From: Taishania sp036758285 | GTDB taxonomy: Bacteria; Bacteroidota; Bacteroidia; Flavobacteriales_D; Crocinitomicaceae | Direction: 5' to 3' | Assembly (NCBI GenBank): GCA_036758285.1 | Contig: DAIOWV010000006.1 | Location: 1 to 64,000 of the forward strand | DNA length: 64,000 nt | In this document: one piece after another, positions 54,508 to 62,970 of the stretch | Layout: each line of letters opens with the position of its first letter | Position numbering within the stretch: position 1 is the first letter of the stretch | Made by a program: the position numbers and the translations under genes | The notes under the pieces: model-generated | Databases searched by the model: none | Seen by the model: the letters and a program-made list of their open reading frames with translations, nothing else | What the model was told of the DNA's origin: nothing

Positions 54508-54540
54508 CAAATTTATTGTTTTTATAGGATATCTTGCAAA
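54508..54540 (-). promoter_or_regulatory. lolA promoter with both -7 and -33 elements
   Basis: On the minus strand TTTG (54540-54537), a 21-nt spacer, then TAaaTTTG (54515-54508). Both Bacteroidetes boxes are exact and the spacing is in the usual range. The -33 box lies inside the end of the esterase gene. Leader about 35 nt. Confidence 0.65.
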
Positions 54541-55145
54541 GTTTTTAAATCAATATCATGATTTCCATCAAATTTTTTAGTTTTAAAACCTAGTTCTTCA
54601 AAAAAAACAAACGCTTCAACCTGTTGATTTTCATTAAAAAACATATCATTCGCGCCTAAAACAAACGTATTTTTTGAATGTGTACTTGAACGATTAAAAA
54701 TTGTTTCTTTATCAATATCAGGAGGAAAAACTGATGCCCAAACAATTAATCTATTAATCTTATTTTGATTTGAGTAAAAATATCGAGAAGCCGTTGCACC
54801 ACCTTGAGAAAATCCGAGTAAAACAACTTCTTCATATGTTTCCGAGGTTAACAATGTGTTTAATAAAGATTCTATTAAAAGATTATTTTCTGCAATGTCA
54901 ACATCTCGAAGTTCTTTGGTCATCCATGAAGCTCCTACCCTACCTGAACTTCCATTTAAATAAAATCGATGTGTAGCTTCTGGAGCAACAACAAACCAAT
55001 CTTCTTCTAAACCAATAAATTTTCGAATAAAATACTTAGAAAGCTGACCATATCCATGCAAAGCAATTAATAACCTTTTTGCCTTTACATTACCTAATGT
55101 ACTAAATCGTACATTTTTTTTTATTTCAAAGAAATGTTCGTCCAT
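54522..55145 (-). CDS. Alpha/beta-hydrolase, phospholipase/carboxylesterase type
   Basis: 207 aa, no signal peptide, so cytoplasmic. Oxyanion loop LLIALHGYGQL, nucleophile elbow VVLLGFSQGGATASRYF (Ser in GFSQGG), catalytic Asp probably in GANDMFF and His in DGNHDID. The GFSQGG motif is typical of the PF02230 esterase group. The substrate is unknown. Two nt separate it from the upstream lipoprotein gene, so it is likely cotranscribed with it. Confidence 0.8.
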   Translation of the reverse strand: MDEHFFEIKKNVRFSTLGNVKAKRLLIALHGYGQLSKYFIRKFIGLEEDWFVVAPEATHRFYLNGSSGRVGASWMTKELRDVDIAENNLLIESLLNTLLTSETYEEVVLLGFSQGGATASRYFYSNQNKINRLIVWASVFPPDIDKETIFNRSSTHSKNTFVLGANDMFFNENQQVEAFVFFEELGFKTKKFDGNHDIDLKTLQDIL

Positions 55146-55147
55146 TT

Positions 55148-55936
55148 TTAGTTTGGAGTGTAATATTTACCGTCTCTTGAATTAAAGAAAAAGCGTTTTA
55201 CTAAGACATCCGTACATTCAATTTCAGGAGTAATTTTATAATAATCATCTGTTGAAGAAATGTTTTTCATTGTCGCTTTTCTCAAAATTATATCTTTTAC
55301 ATCAGAATAAGACCCTTTTCCATATTCAAAACAAAATGCTTCTAATTTATCTGTTCCCCAACCATCATATAATTGCCAATGAAAAGCATAAATTGGTTTA
55401 TCATTCATAAAAAGAAAAACCTTACGGAATTGTGAATTTCGAATTGAATAATCAACAAGTACATCTTTATGTTTATCCGATGAAATGTTTTCGAAAGATA
55501 TCCCCAATTCTCTTTGAGGAGATGAACCAAAAGGAATTGGATCAGAGAATTTATTCGTGATACTGCTATAATAAACAATATAATTATGTTCTCCAAAAAA
55601 ACCTAATTCTGAGGAACGTGCCACATTATTTTCGACCTTGGCTTTTTTTAGTGCATTCTCAAATCGATTGATTGTGATAACGTAATCTAATTTATTGTCA
55701 TCATTTAAATGATCTTCATAAACTTTTAATGAATAATTTTCACCTTGAGTAATGTCAATTTTGCGTTCAACGTGATTTTTTATTCTTTGATCAAATGGCA
55801 AAGACAAATCATCATCGCTTTCTTTATTGAGAACAACATTTTCTTCTTTTTTTGTTTCACCACCACAACTAACTAATAATGAGAACAATAAACAAAAAAA
55901 TAAAATATTTGAAGTTGGATACATTTTGATTGTCAT
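55148..55936 (-). CDS. Predicted lipoprotein of unknown function
   Basis: 262 aa (258 from the ATG at 55924). MTIKMYPTSNILFFCLLFSLLVSC is a lipoprotein signal with Cys24 and mature start CGGETKKEEN. The rest is alpha/beta with charged strands (KVYEDHLNDDNKLDYVITINRFENALKKAKVENN, VLVDYSIRNSQFRKVFLFMNDKPIYAFHWQLYDGWGTDKLEAFCFEYGKGSYSDVKDIILRKATM). No family recognised. Its -7 element at 55954-55961 is close to either ATG. Confidence 0.75.
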   Translation of the reverse strand: MTIKMYPTSNILFFCLLFSLLVSCGGETKKEENVVLNKESDDDLSLPFDQRIKNHVERKIDITQGENYSLKVYEDHLNDDNKLDYVITINRFENALKKAKVENNVARSSELGFFGEHNYIVYYSSITNKFSDPIPFGSSPQRELGISFENISSDKHKDVLVDYSIRNSQFRKVFLFMNDKPIYAFHWQLYDGWGTDKLEAFCFEYGKGSYSDVKDIILRKATMKNISSTDDYYKITPEIECTDVLVKRFFFNSRDGKYYTPN

Positions 55937-55953
55937 TTTGATTGAATATTATA

Positions 55954-55961
55954 CAAATATA
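55954..55961 (-). promoter_or_regulatory. -7 element for the lipoprotein-esterase pair (TAtaTTTG)
   Basis: Exact TAnnTTTG on the minus strand, 17 nt before ATG 55936 and 29 nt before ATG 55924. Confidence 0.55.
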
Positions 55962-56002
55962 AATCTGTGTTATAAATTTAAGAATGAAAAATAAAGCTTT
56001 TT

Positions 56003-57118
56003 TTAAAAAAGGATCTTTTCTGTTTTATTTTTCTTAATAAAGTTAGCTATTATGCGTTGAATTTCTTCATCACCAGAATCGGAATGAATAAATCGTTTCC
56101 AATAAATTGGATTCGATCTGTGTAAATGAAAAGGCGCATAACCAAAACCTGCATATTGCCCTTTATCGATTAAAACTAAACTCTTTTCTTGCTTACTTCT
56201 TCCCTTTCCTATGATAAAAAACGATTCCCTATTAAAATCGAATTCTCCAAGTATTTTACCAAACAAATCACTTATAACAGATGTTTTTTTTCTTGGAACT
56301 GGATTGTATTTCGGGATTCCATTCTTTAAATTTTGATATTCAACAATCGAAGCGATAAGTTCTGATCCTGTTTGTTCAGTTTCAAAACGAATAATTTCAC
56401 TACACCATTTCGCACTTTTTTTAATTGCTGAATCTTTTAGATGTTGCTCTATACTAGTTCTAATATTTTTACTTTTCCCAAGGTAAATCATCTCATTTAC
56501 TTCATTGTAGAACTTATAAACACCTATTTTATTTGATGTTTCTTCAAGAATATCTAAATTTAATTGAGGATGTAAAATCCTTGGATTTAATTCACTTTCA
56601 ATAAAACTACTTAACTCACCTTTATCTTTTTCCAGTAACAAAGTAAGCAACTTTGCAGTCGCGAGAGCATCACCTCCAGCTCGATGTCTTCCAACAAGTT
56701 TTATTCCCAAAGAATTGGTCAACTTCCCTAAACTATATGAATTTTGATCAGGAATAAAATGTCTTGATGATCGCACAGTACACAAATGTGGCAATCTATA
56801 ATCATAACCCAAACGACGAAACTCACTTCGTATCATTCCATAATCGAAGTTGACATTATGAGCTACAAAAACAGTGTCTTGAGTAAATTCAACTATTTTT
56901 TTTGCAATTTCATAAAATTTAGGAGCACTAGCTACCATTTCATCTGTAATTCCAGTAAGATTAGACACAAATTCTGGAATTGGAGTTTCGGGATCTACAA
57001 GAGAAACGAATTCATCGATTACCTCTTTTCCATCATGACGATAAATGGCAATTTCCGTAATCTTAGAAGATTTCGGATTACCACCTGTAGTTTCAACATC
57101 TATGACAGAATAAATCAT
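56003..57118 (-). CDS. DEDDh exonuclease fused to GIY-YIG nuclease domain
   Basis: 371 aa. N-terminal DnaQ-like 3'-5' exonuclease (1-165) with catalytic residues Asp7 and Glu9 (VIDVETTGG), Asp92 (NVNFDY), His145 and Asp150 (GRHRAGGDA). The GIY-YIG domain follows (about 197-275; GVYKFYNEVNEMIYLGKSKNIRTSIEQHL), as in UvrC/Cho, then a C-terminal region (about 280-371) resembling a UvrC-like substrate clamp, not recognised. Such fusions are often annotated as DNA polymerase III epsilon, but the GIY-YIG part suggests DNA repair. -7 element 4 nt before ATG. Confidence 0.88.
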   Translation of the reverse strand: MIYSVIDVETTGGNPKSSKITEIAIYRHDGKEVIDEFVSLVDPETPIPEFVSNLTGITDEMVASAPKFYEIAKKIVEFTQDTVFVAHNVNFDYGMIRSEFRRLGYDYRLPHLCTVRSSRHFIPDQNSYSLGKLTNSLGIKLVGRHRAGGDALATAKLLTLLLEKDKGELSSFIESELNPRILHPQLNLDILEETSNKIGVYKFYNEVNEMIYLGKSKNIRTSIEQHLKDSAIKKSAKWCSEIIRFETEQTGSELIASIVEYQNLKNGIPKYNPVPRKKTSVISDLFGKILGEFDFNRESFFIIGKGRSKQEKSLVLIDKGQYAGFGYAPFHLHRSNPIYWKRFIHSDSGDEEIQRIIANFIKKNKTEKILF

Positions 57119-57122
57119 TCAA

Positions 57123-57130
57123 CAAAGGTA
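57123..57130 (-). promoter_or_regulatory. -7 element of the exonuclease gene (TAccTTTG), leaderless geometry
   Basis: Exact TAnnTTTG on the minus strand, with four bases (TTGA) between it and the ATG. Confidence 0.6.
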
Positions 57131-57280
57131 TAGTAAATCTGAAGTTAATAATATTAATCAAAGGAAAAAACTATATTTTATCTGCAAAAATCAATTGAAT
57201 TATAAAAAAAAATAAATTTTCTATGAAAGATCTTTGAGATTCATTCAATTATTCAGCTTTAAACTGATTATTTTTACACA

Positions 57281-59287
57281 ATGAAGCAATCAAATTCTCT
57301 TATAAACGAAAGTTCTCCATATTTACAACAACATGCTTACAATCCTGTAAATTGGATTCCTTGGTCTGACAATATTTTTGAACGTGCAGCCAGAGAGAAT
57401 AAATTAGTACTTATTAGTGTAGGTTATTCAGCTTGTCATTGGTGTCATGTAATGGAACATGAAAGTTTCGAAAATCAGGAAATAGCTGATATAATGAATG
57501 AACATTTTATTAATGTAAAAGTTGATCGAGAAGAACGTCCTGATGTTGACCAAGTTTACATGACTGCAGTACAATTAATGACACAACGAGGTGGTTGGCC
57601 TTTAAATTGTTTCACATTACCAGATGGTCGTCCAATTTATGGTGGCACGTATTTCCCGAAAGATCAATGGAAAAACATATTACACTCATTGCAACACATG
57701 TTTGTAAATGATAAAGATAGAGCAGAAGAGTATGCAGTTAAATTACATGAAGGAATTGTAAACAGCGAACTGATTTCTATTCCACAAGAGCAACTTCCAT
57801 TTGAAAAAGATAAAATTTACGAACTTATTCTTAGATGGAAACGTCAATTTGATCAAAATGAAGGAGGAAATTCAAAAGCTCCAAAGTTCCCACTACCAAA
57901 CAATTATCAATTTTTGCTCCAATATGCCATTCAATTTAATGATGACACAGTTTTAAAACATGTTGAATTAACTCTTGACAAAATTGCAATGGGAGGAATT
58001 TATGATCAAATAGGTGGTGGATTTGCTCGCTACTCTGTTGACATGCTATGGAAAGTTCCTCATTTTGAAAAAATGCTTTATGACAATGCCCAATTGATTT
58101 CTTTGTATTCTCAAGCATATAAAATTTTCAAAAAACCTCTCTATAAAAGAATTGTTCAACAAACAATTGAATGGTTACAAAAAGAAATGTTTCATTCAGA
58201 AGGTTGTTATCTCTCAGCAATTGATGCAGATAGTGAAGGTGAAGAAGGGAAATATTATTGTTGGTCAATGGATGAATATAAACAGTTTTTGTCTGATGAT
58301 TTTGGTTTTGCTTCCGATTTGTATAGTTTTAATTGGAGAGGACATTGGGAGGATGGAAAATATATTCCATTGAGGGTGTTAACAGATGAAGAACTCAAGA
58401 AAAAATATTCCCTTGATAATATTGAATTAAACAATAAAATCGCTAAAATCAATGATATTTTACGAAACGAAAGAGAGAAAAGAATAAAACCAGGCATCGA
58501 TGATAAATGTCTTACCTCTTGGAATGCTTTATTATCAATTGGATTATCAGACGCATATACAGCATTCGAAGAAGAAGAATACAAACATTTATCTAACAAA
58601 ATCGTAAAATGGATAGTAACAAATCAGCTACAAAAAAATGATTCTCTACTTCGAACAAGAAAAAATGGAATCAGTAAAATTGATGGCTTTTTAGAAGATT
58701 ACTCAACGGTTATTCAAGCTTTTACACGATATTATGAAATTTCTGGGGATGAATCATACGCCATAAAAGCACGTGATATAATGAACTATGCAATCGAACA
58801 TTTTCAACATCCTTCAAGTAAAATGTTTTATTTCACATCCAATTCATCTCAGTTAATTGCTCGTAAAATGGACATTAATGATAATGTCATTCCAGCGAGC
58901 AATTCAATTATGGCTAATAACCTTTGGAATTTAGGCCATTTATTTGAAAATAAAGAATGGATTGATAGTTCACGTCAGCAATTAGCAAACATGTATGATG
59001 GTATGGAAATGTACGGTTCTGGTTATAGCAACTGGGGTATTTTACTATTAAACAATATCAATCCTTTTTATGAAGTTGTAATATCAGATAATAATGTAAT
59101 TGAAGAAAGATTAAAATGGTTAAAGGAATACACTCCAAACACACTTACAGCATATTATTCAGAAATTATTCCTTTAGGAAAGTTTAAACAACAAAAAGAA
59201 CAAACGCTATACTATGTATGTTCTGAAAAAATAGGATGTTTACCTCCTATGAATACACTAAATGATGTTTTTGAAATAATTAACTAA
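57281..59287 (+). CDS. DUF255/thioredoxin-domain protein (YyaL/SSP411 family)
   Basis: 668 aa, cytoplasmic. The N-terminal thioredoxin-like DUF255 domain (about 1-165) has LINESSPYLQQHAYNPVNWIPWSDN and the CHWC pair Cys52/Cys55 (GYSACHWCHVMEHESF), followed by VDREERPDVDQVYM. The remainder (170-668) is an alpha/alpha-toroid glycosidase-like fold (GGIYDQIGGGFARYSVD, PHFEKMLYDNAQL). The family is widespread and of unknown biochemical role. Near-consensus -7 element TAttTTTA just before the ATG. Confidence 0.92.
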   Translation: MKQSNSLINESSPYLQQHAYNPVNWIPWSDNIFERAARENKLVLISVGYSACHWCHVMEHESFENQEIADIMNEHFINVKVDREERPDVDQVYMTAVQLMTQRGGWPLNCFTLPDGRPIYGGTYFPKDQWKNILHSLQHMFVNDKDRAEEYAVKLHEGIVNSELISIPQEQLPFEKDKIYELILRWKRQFDQNEGGNSKAPKFPLPNNYQFLLQYAIQFNDDTVLKHVELTLDKIAMGGIYDQIGGGFARYSVDMLWKVPHFEKMLYDNAQLISLYSQAYKIFKKPLYKRIVQQTIEWLQKEMFHSEGCYLSAIDADSEGEEGKYYCWSMDEYKQFLSDDFGFASDLYSFNWRGHWEDGKYIPLRVLTDEELKKKYSLDNIELNNKIAKINDILRNEREKRIKPGIDDKCLTSWNALLSIGLSDAYTAFEEEEYKHLSNKIVKWIVTNQLQKNDSLLRTRKNGISKIDGFLEDYSTVIQAFTRYYEISGDESYAIKARDIMNYAIEHFQHPSSKMFYFTSNSSQLIARKMDINDNVIPASNSIMANNLWNLGHLFENKEWIDSSRQQLANMYDGMEMYGSGYSNWGILLLNNINPFYEVVISDNNVIEERLKWLKEYTPNTLTAYYSEIIPLGKFKQQKEQTLYYVCSEKIGCLPPMNTLNDVFEIIN

Positions 59288-59295
59288 CAAATGAA

Positions 59296-59937
59296 TTAGT
59301 CTTTTTGAGAATATTCATCGTGGATTCGTTTCAACTCTACGGCATCATTAGCATCAATACCTAAACTATCGGCTATTTCCTTTGCTCGTAAAATATCTTT
59401 CACTGTCAAACCTGTAGAATCTTGTTCCGACCTTAAAGAATTTGTAAGGAAAATGGTACTTTCTTTTATTCTTGGGATAGTAGTTAAAGATATTTCTTTT
59501 ACAGGTTCATACAATATGGATTCTGATTTTGTTTCCTCTTTAATAAAATCACTTTTTTCGTCATACGATTCAAGTAAAACGATAAAAACACTGAGTATAT
59601 AAAGCACTTTTATCAAAGCAAAAACAACACCTAAAAATTTATTTATTGGTGTTAAATTAGCAATATCAACAACCTTTTCAAGCATCTTACCGCCAAAAAA
59701 CACCATCGCTCCAACAGCTAAAAAAGTGACCGTAAAGGCAATTACAGGCAAATAAGTTGTTTGTAAATTCCAATTATTTTTTAAAAAGTTAGCTGTCCCA
59801 TCAGAAAAATTAATTCCTGCATAAATTCCAACTAATAATGCCAATAAAGTACAGACTTCAATAATAAATCCATTTTTAAAACCTTTATAGACACCATATC
59901 CAATGGGTATAAAAAAAAGTATATCAATAAAATTCAT
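59296..59937 (-). CDS. CvpA family membrane protein
   Basis: 213 aa with four predicted helices (about 2-22, 24-44, 62-85, 102-125) of the CvpA/colicin V production family (MNFIDILFFIPIGYGVYKGFKNGFIIEVCTLLALLVGIYAG), then a soluble tail (130-213). The family has roles in envelope homeostasis. Follows the next gene upstream after 5 nt, so operon likely. Confidence 0.85.
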   Translation of the reverse strand: MNFIDILFFIPIGYGVYKGFKNGFIIEVCTLLALLVGIYAGINFSDGTANFLKNNWNLQTTYLPVIAFTVTFLAVGAMVFFGGKMLEKVVDIANLTPINKFLGVVFALIKVLYILSVFIVLLESYDEKSDFIKEETKSESILYEPVKEISLTTIPRIKESTIFLTNSLRSEQDSTGLTVKDILRAKEIADSLGIDANDAVELKRIHDEYSQKD

Positions 59938-59942
59938 TCCAA

Positions 59943-60596
59943 TTATTTGATTTCTTCATAATCATCAAAATGATTATCATTTCTATCTTCATTGTTAGAG
60001 TTCGGATTTTTATTTTCAAATGCACGACCAGAAACCAGCATCATTACAGAATTTACAACTTTCATTATAATATTCATTAAAAAAAAGAATCCTATTATTT
60101 TAAAAATAAAACCAAAGATAGGAGTGTCTTCAATATTTAATATACTTTCTTGAAACCATAAAGAAATTGGATTGACAGCCCATTGAGGATAAAAACAAAA
60201 TAAGATAAATGTAGAAATAGCAACTGTAATGACAGTTATTTCAGCTTTTAGGTTAAAACCAAAATCAGTTTGAATCATCCCTTGTGTATAGATTTTAAAC
60301 ATCATTTGTTTATTTTGACGTTGCTGTAATTTTCCTAAAAAATACATTAACAGAATAATTGCTCCAAAAACAATTTGGCGATTATAATCCAATCCCTCAA
60401 TATCTTTATTGTAACAGATTAAAAAAGTAACATTTACCAAAAAAAGATATTGTACAGCTTTCAAAAGATACACTTCGGTTGTTTGACGTTGTCTTCCTAT
60501 TGTTAGTAAACGTATACCTAAGTTGATTAATCCCCAGATAAATCCAAAAATGGCAAAAACGACTCCTAATCGAAAAATAAAATTCAATATCTCCAT
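59943..60596 (-). CDS. Conserved membrane protein of unknown function
   Basis: 217 aa, about five to six predicted helices and a low-complexity Asn/Asp-rich C-terminal tail (NKNPNSNNEDRNDNHFDDYEEIK). No family recognised. First gene of a pair with cvpA. A near-consensus -7 (CAttTTTG on the minus strand) lies 4 nt before the ATG. Confidence 0.7.
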   Translation of the reverse strand: MEILNFIFRLGVVFAIFGFIWGLINLGIRLLTIGRQRQTTEVYLLKAVQYLFLVNVTFLICYNKDIEGLDYNRQIVFGAIILLMYFLGKLQQRQNKQMMFKIYTQGMIQTDFGFNLKAEITVITVAISTFILFCFYPQWAVNPISLWFQESILNIEDTPIFGFIFKIIGFFFLMNIIMKVVNSVMMLVSGRAFENKNPNSNNEDRNDNHFDDYEEIK

Positions 60597-60692
60597 ACTA
60601 CAAAAATGCTAAAAGCAAACGAAAAATGAATCATTAATCTGTTAAAAATATAGAATTTTACTTTACGCAACACAATATTTCAATCCAACAAA

Positions 60693-60976
60693 CTTAAAAC
60701 CTGAGTTCGATTAAAAATTGCATTCAGGTTGTGAATTTTAGTTGTGGTTTTTTAGACGATTTCTCAAGTAATACTGAAGTATTTCGAGAAAAATCAACGA
60801 GGAAAACCAACTAAAAACACAAAGTTAATTGTCTATATTTCTTTACCCACTTGAAAAAACACAGTTTTGTCGTTAAAAATCCTTGAAATGACTCGCCATT
60901 TCTTCGCTTTCCTGCCTAAAACCTGAGTGTTTTCAAGTGTCCTGAACATAATTTGTAATCGAACTCAGGTTTAAAG
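60693..60976. repeat. 284-bp structured element with 36-bp terminal inverted repeats
   Basis: The ends 60693-60728 and 60941-60976 are inverted repeats, 31 of 36 bases matching, including a perfect 17-bp core (AAACCTGAGTTCGATTA at 60697-60713, its complement at 60956-60972). Two further inverted repeats lie inside: 60740-60812 (AGTTGTGGTTTT with AAAACCAACT; GATTTCTC with GAGAAAAATC; AATACT with AGTATT) and 60848-60939 (CACTTGAAAAAACAC with GTGTTTTCAAGTG). The whole could fold as a closed stem with two inner arms. No ORF of note. Possibly a MITE-like element (CAACA flanks at 60686-60690 and 60977-60981) or a structured RNA. I know no family for it. Confidence 0.6.
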
Positions 60977-60996
60977 CAACATTCAACCAAATTAAC

Positions 60997-61004
60997 TACC
61001 TTTG
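60997..61004 (+). promoter_or_regulatory. -7 element of ispH (TAccTTTG)
   Basis: Exact TAnnTTTG match, 6 nt before the ispH ATG at 61011, so the transcript would begin at or near the start codon. TTTa at 60970-60973 (one mismatch to TTTG, spacer 23) falls inside the right end of the inverted-repeat element. Confidence 0.6.
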
Positions 61005-61010
61005 TCTTGT

Positions 61011-62225
61011 ATGAAAAGTTTTGATATTCCTGAATATTATCGTTCACCTATTATCAGTAAAGTGAAATCTATTCGTAAGACACAAGATCCTCGAAAAAAG
61101 GACTTTACACCTACGCTATTAGATTTTGGGAATGTTAAATTCTATATTGCAAGACACTTTGGGTTTTGTTATGGGGTTGAAAATGCTATTGAAATTGCAT
61201 ACAAAGCAATTTATGAAAACCCTGGAAAACGAATTTTTCTTTTAAGTCAGATGATTCATAACCCAGGAGTTAATGAAGATTTATTAAGTCATGGGCTACA
61301 ATTTCTTCAAGACACCTATGGAAATCAACTAATTGAATGGGATTCACTTACCCAAGATGATGTAGTTGTCATCCCTGCTTTTGGAACAACTATTGAAATC
61401 ATGAATAAACTGACAGCAATTGGTTTAAACATTGAAAAATATGACACAACTTGCCCATTTGTAGAAAAAGTATGGAATCGTTCTGAAAAACTAGGGCAAG
61501 ATGGGCATACAATCATTATTCATGGGAAATTCAATCACGAAGAAACAAGAGCAACTTTTTCACACAGTAGTTCTACCACAGCATCTTTAGTGGTAAAAGA
61601 CATGAAAGAAACAATGATTCTGGGTGATTTTATTCTTGGTAAAATCAGTATAGAAGAATTCAATCAAACATTTGAAAATAGAACTTCAATAAATTTTGAC
61701 CCATCCAACGATTTAAATAAAATAGGCGTTGTTAATCAAACAACAATGTTGGCAACAGAAACACAAGAAATTACTGATTATTTGCGTTCAATCATGATTC
61801 AAAAATACGGAGAAGACGATATTAAAGATCATATTGCCGACACAAGAGATACTTTATGTTATGCTACGAATGACAATCAATCTTCAACTTATGGGTTAAT
61901 GGAAATTGATGCAGATTTAGCTGTTGTTGTTGGAGGATATAATAGTTCAAATACAACGCATTTGGTCGAGCTACTGGAACAAAAATTCCCTAGTTACTTC
62001 ATAAAAGATGTCAATGAAATTATTTCAGAAAATGAAGTTCGATCGTTCAATATACATTCAAAAGAGATAGAAACGTTGAATCAATTTATTGAAGGTGGAG
62101 CAAAAACCATTGCAATTACATCTGGTGCTTCTTGTCCCGATGCTGTTGTAGATCAAGTAATACAAAAAATATTAGCACTAAAGGGAATTAATAAATCAAT
62201 TCAAGAAATTGTAGATTCCATTTAA
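61011..62225 (+). CDS. ispH: 4-hydroxy-3-methylbut-2-enyl diphosphate reductase IspH
   Basis: 404 aa, last step of the MEP isoprenoid pathway, a [4Fe-4S] enzyme making IPP and DMAPP. Cluster cysteines: Cys53 (GFCYGVENA), one near 147 (YDTTCPFVEKVW) and one near 374 (TSGASCPDAVVDQV). Other marks are SQMIHNPGVNEDL, the FNHEETRATFSHS region and VVGGYNSSNTTHLVEL. The N-terminal extension of about 40 residues and the insert near 200-230 agree with Bacteroidetes forms. Start at ATG 61011, because the TTG at 61002 lies in the -7 element. Ends one nt from ung. Confidence 0.95.
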   Translation: MKSFDIPEYYRSPIISKVKSIRKTQDPRKKDFTPTLLDFGNVKFYIARHFGFCYGVENAIEIAYKAIYENPGKRIFLLSQMIHNPGVNEDLLSHGLQFLQDTYGNQLIEWDSLTQDDVVVIPAFGTTIEIMNKLTAIGLNIEKYDTTCPFVEKVWNRSEKLGQDGHTIIIHGKFNHEETRATFSHSSSTTASLVVKDMKETMILGDFILGKISIEEFNQTFENRTSINFDPSNDLNKIGVVNQTTMLATETQEITDYLRSIMIQKYGEDDIKDHIADTRDTLCYATNDNQSSTYGLMEIDADLAVVVGGYNSSNTTHLVELLEQKFPSYFIKDVNEIISENEVRSFNIHSKEIETLNQFIEGGAKTIAITSGASCPDAVVDQVIQKILALKGINKSIQEIVDSI

Positions 62226-62226
62226 A

Positions 62227-62901
62227 TCACCAGATAATTGGTGTTTTTTGTTTACTAATTAAGTATTCATTTGTTCTACTAAAATGTTTATTCCCAAACC
62301 ACAGTCCTTGATTTGCACTCATAGGTGATGGATGTCCTGATTCCAAAACCAAATGTTTTTGTCTATCTATATTTTTTCCTTTATTTCGAGCATATCCACC
62401 CCATAACATGAATACAACATGTTCATTCTCCTGTGAAATCTTTTCAATAACGGCATCTGTGAACATTTCCCAACCTTTTCGTTGATGACTTTGCGGCTTC
62501 CCTTCTTGTACCGTTAAAATCGAATTTAAAAGCAACACTCCTTGATCTGCCCATCTTGTCAAGTCTCCATTTTCCGGAATAGGTTGCCCCAAATCTGATT
62601 CAATTTCTTTAAAGATATTTATCAAACTCTTAGCAAATGGACGGACATTCGGATTAATTGAAAAACAAAGTCCATTGGCATGTCCTTTTGTAGGATATGG
62701 ATCTTGTCCCAGAATTACAACTTTTAATTTATCAAAAGGGCAAGAATCAAATGCTTTAAAAATCGTTCCTGCAGGAGGAAAAATAGCGTTTTTATTTAAT
62801 TGATATTCAGACTTTACAAAAGTAATAAGTTGATCAAAATACTCTTTTGAAAATTCATCTTTAAGAATTTGTTTCCAACTCTCTTCTATTCTAACATTCA
62901 T
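62227..62901 (-). CDS. ung: Uracil-DNA glycosylase, family 1
   Basis: 224 aa from ATG 62901 (MNVRIEESWKQILKDEFSKEYF). Longer in-frame starts up to 62958 run through a terminator hairpin, so they are rejected. Removes uracil from DNA. Motif A ILGQDPYP (catalytic Asp67, the usual His after Tyr being Pro here), LLLNSILTV (uracil pocket) and motif B HPSPMSANQGLWFGNKHFS (His190). Convergent with ispH, whose likely terminator hairpin lies in the last codons of ung. A near-consensus -7 (TAtaTTTa) is 4 nt before the ATG. Confidence 0.95.
   Translation of the reverse strand: MNVRIEESWKQILKDEFSKEYFDQLITFVKSEYQLNKNAIFPPAGTIFKAFDSCPFDKLKVVILGQDPYPTKGHANGLCFSINPNVRPFAKSLINIFKEIESDLGQPIPENGDLTRWADQGVLLLNSILTVQEGKPQSHQRKGWEMFTDAVIEKISQENEHVVFMLWGGYARNKGKNIDRQKHLVLESGHPSPMSANQGLWFGNKHFSRTNEYLISKQKTPIIW
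62228..62249 (+). terminator. ispH terminator inside the 3' end of ung
   Basis: CACCA (62228-62232) pairs with TGGTG (62239-62243), then T6 at 62244-62249. It starts 2 nt after the ispH stop and lies within the coding end of ung on the other strand. Only a 5-bp GC-rich stem, so moderately convincing. Confidence 0.55.
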
Positions 62902-62922
62902 TTTGTAAATATACATAAAACA

Positions 62923-62952
62923 AAAAAGTCGCTGGAAATCCAGCGACTTTTT
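62923..62952 (-). terminator. Terminator after the T9SS cargo gene at the right edge
   Basis: Perfect 14-bp stem (62923-62936 with 62939-62952), core gtcgctgga/tccagcgac, T-run on the minus strand. It stops the gene ending at 62971 before ung. Confidence 0.93.
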
Positions 62953-62970
62953 ATACAATATATAATTGAA

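Larger units (their letters stand above)
60597..61010. other. Long intergenic region with structured inverted-repeat element
   Basis: 414 nt without an ORF. It holds the 284-bp element at 60693-60976 and the ispH -7 element. The 60597-60692 part is plain A/T-rich DNA. Confidence 0.7.

Noticed and set aside
60686..60981. Firm claim of a transposon insertion from the CAACA duplication
   Set aside because: A 5-bp match in A/C-rich flanks can arise by chance, and placing it requires two extra bases (AA) at the left end; kept only as supporting evidence.
61002..61010. TTG start for ispH
   Set aside because: It lies within the exact -7 element TAccTTTG; ATG 61011 is the first start downstream and gives the normal N-terminus.
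62902..62958. N-terminal extension of ung
   Set aside because: It would translate through the terminator hairpin at 62923-62952.
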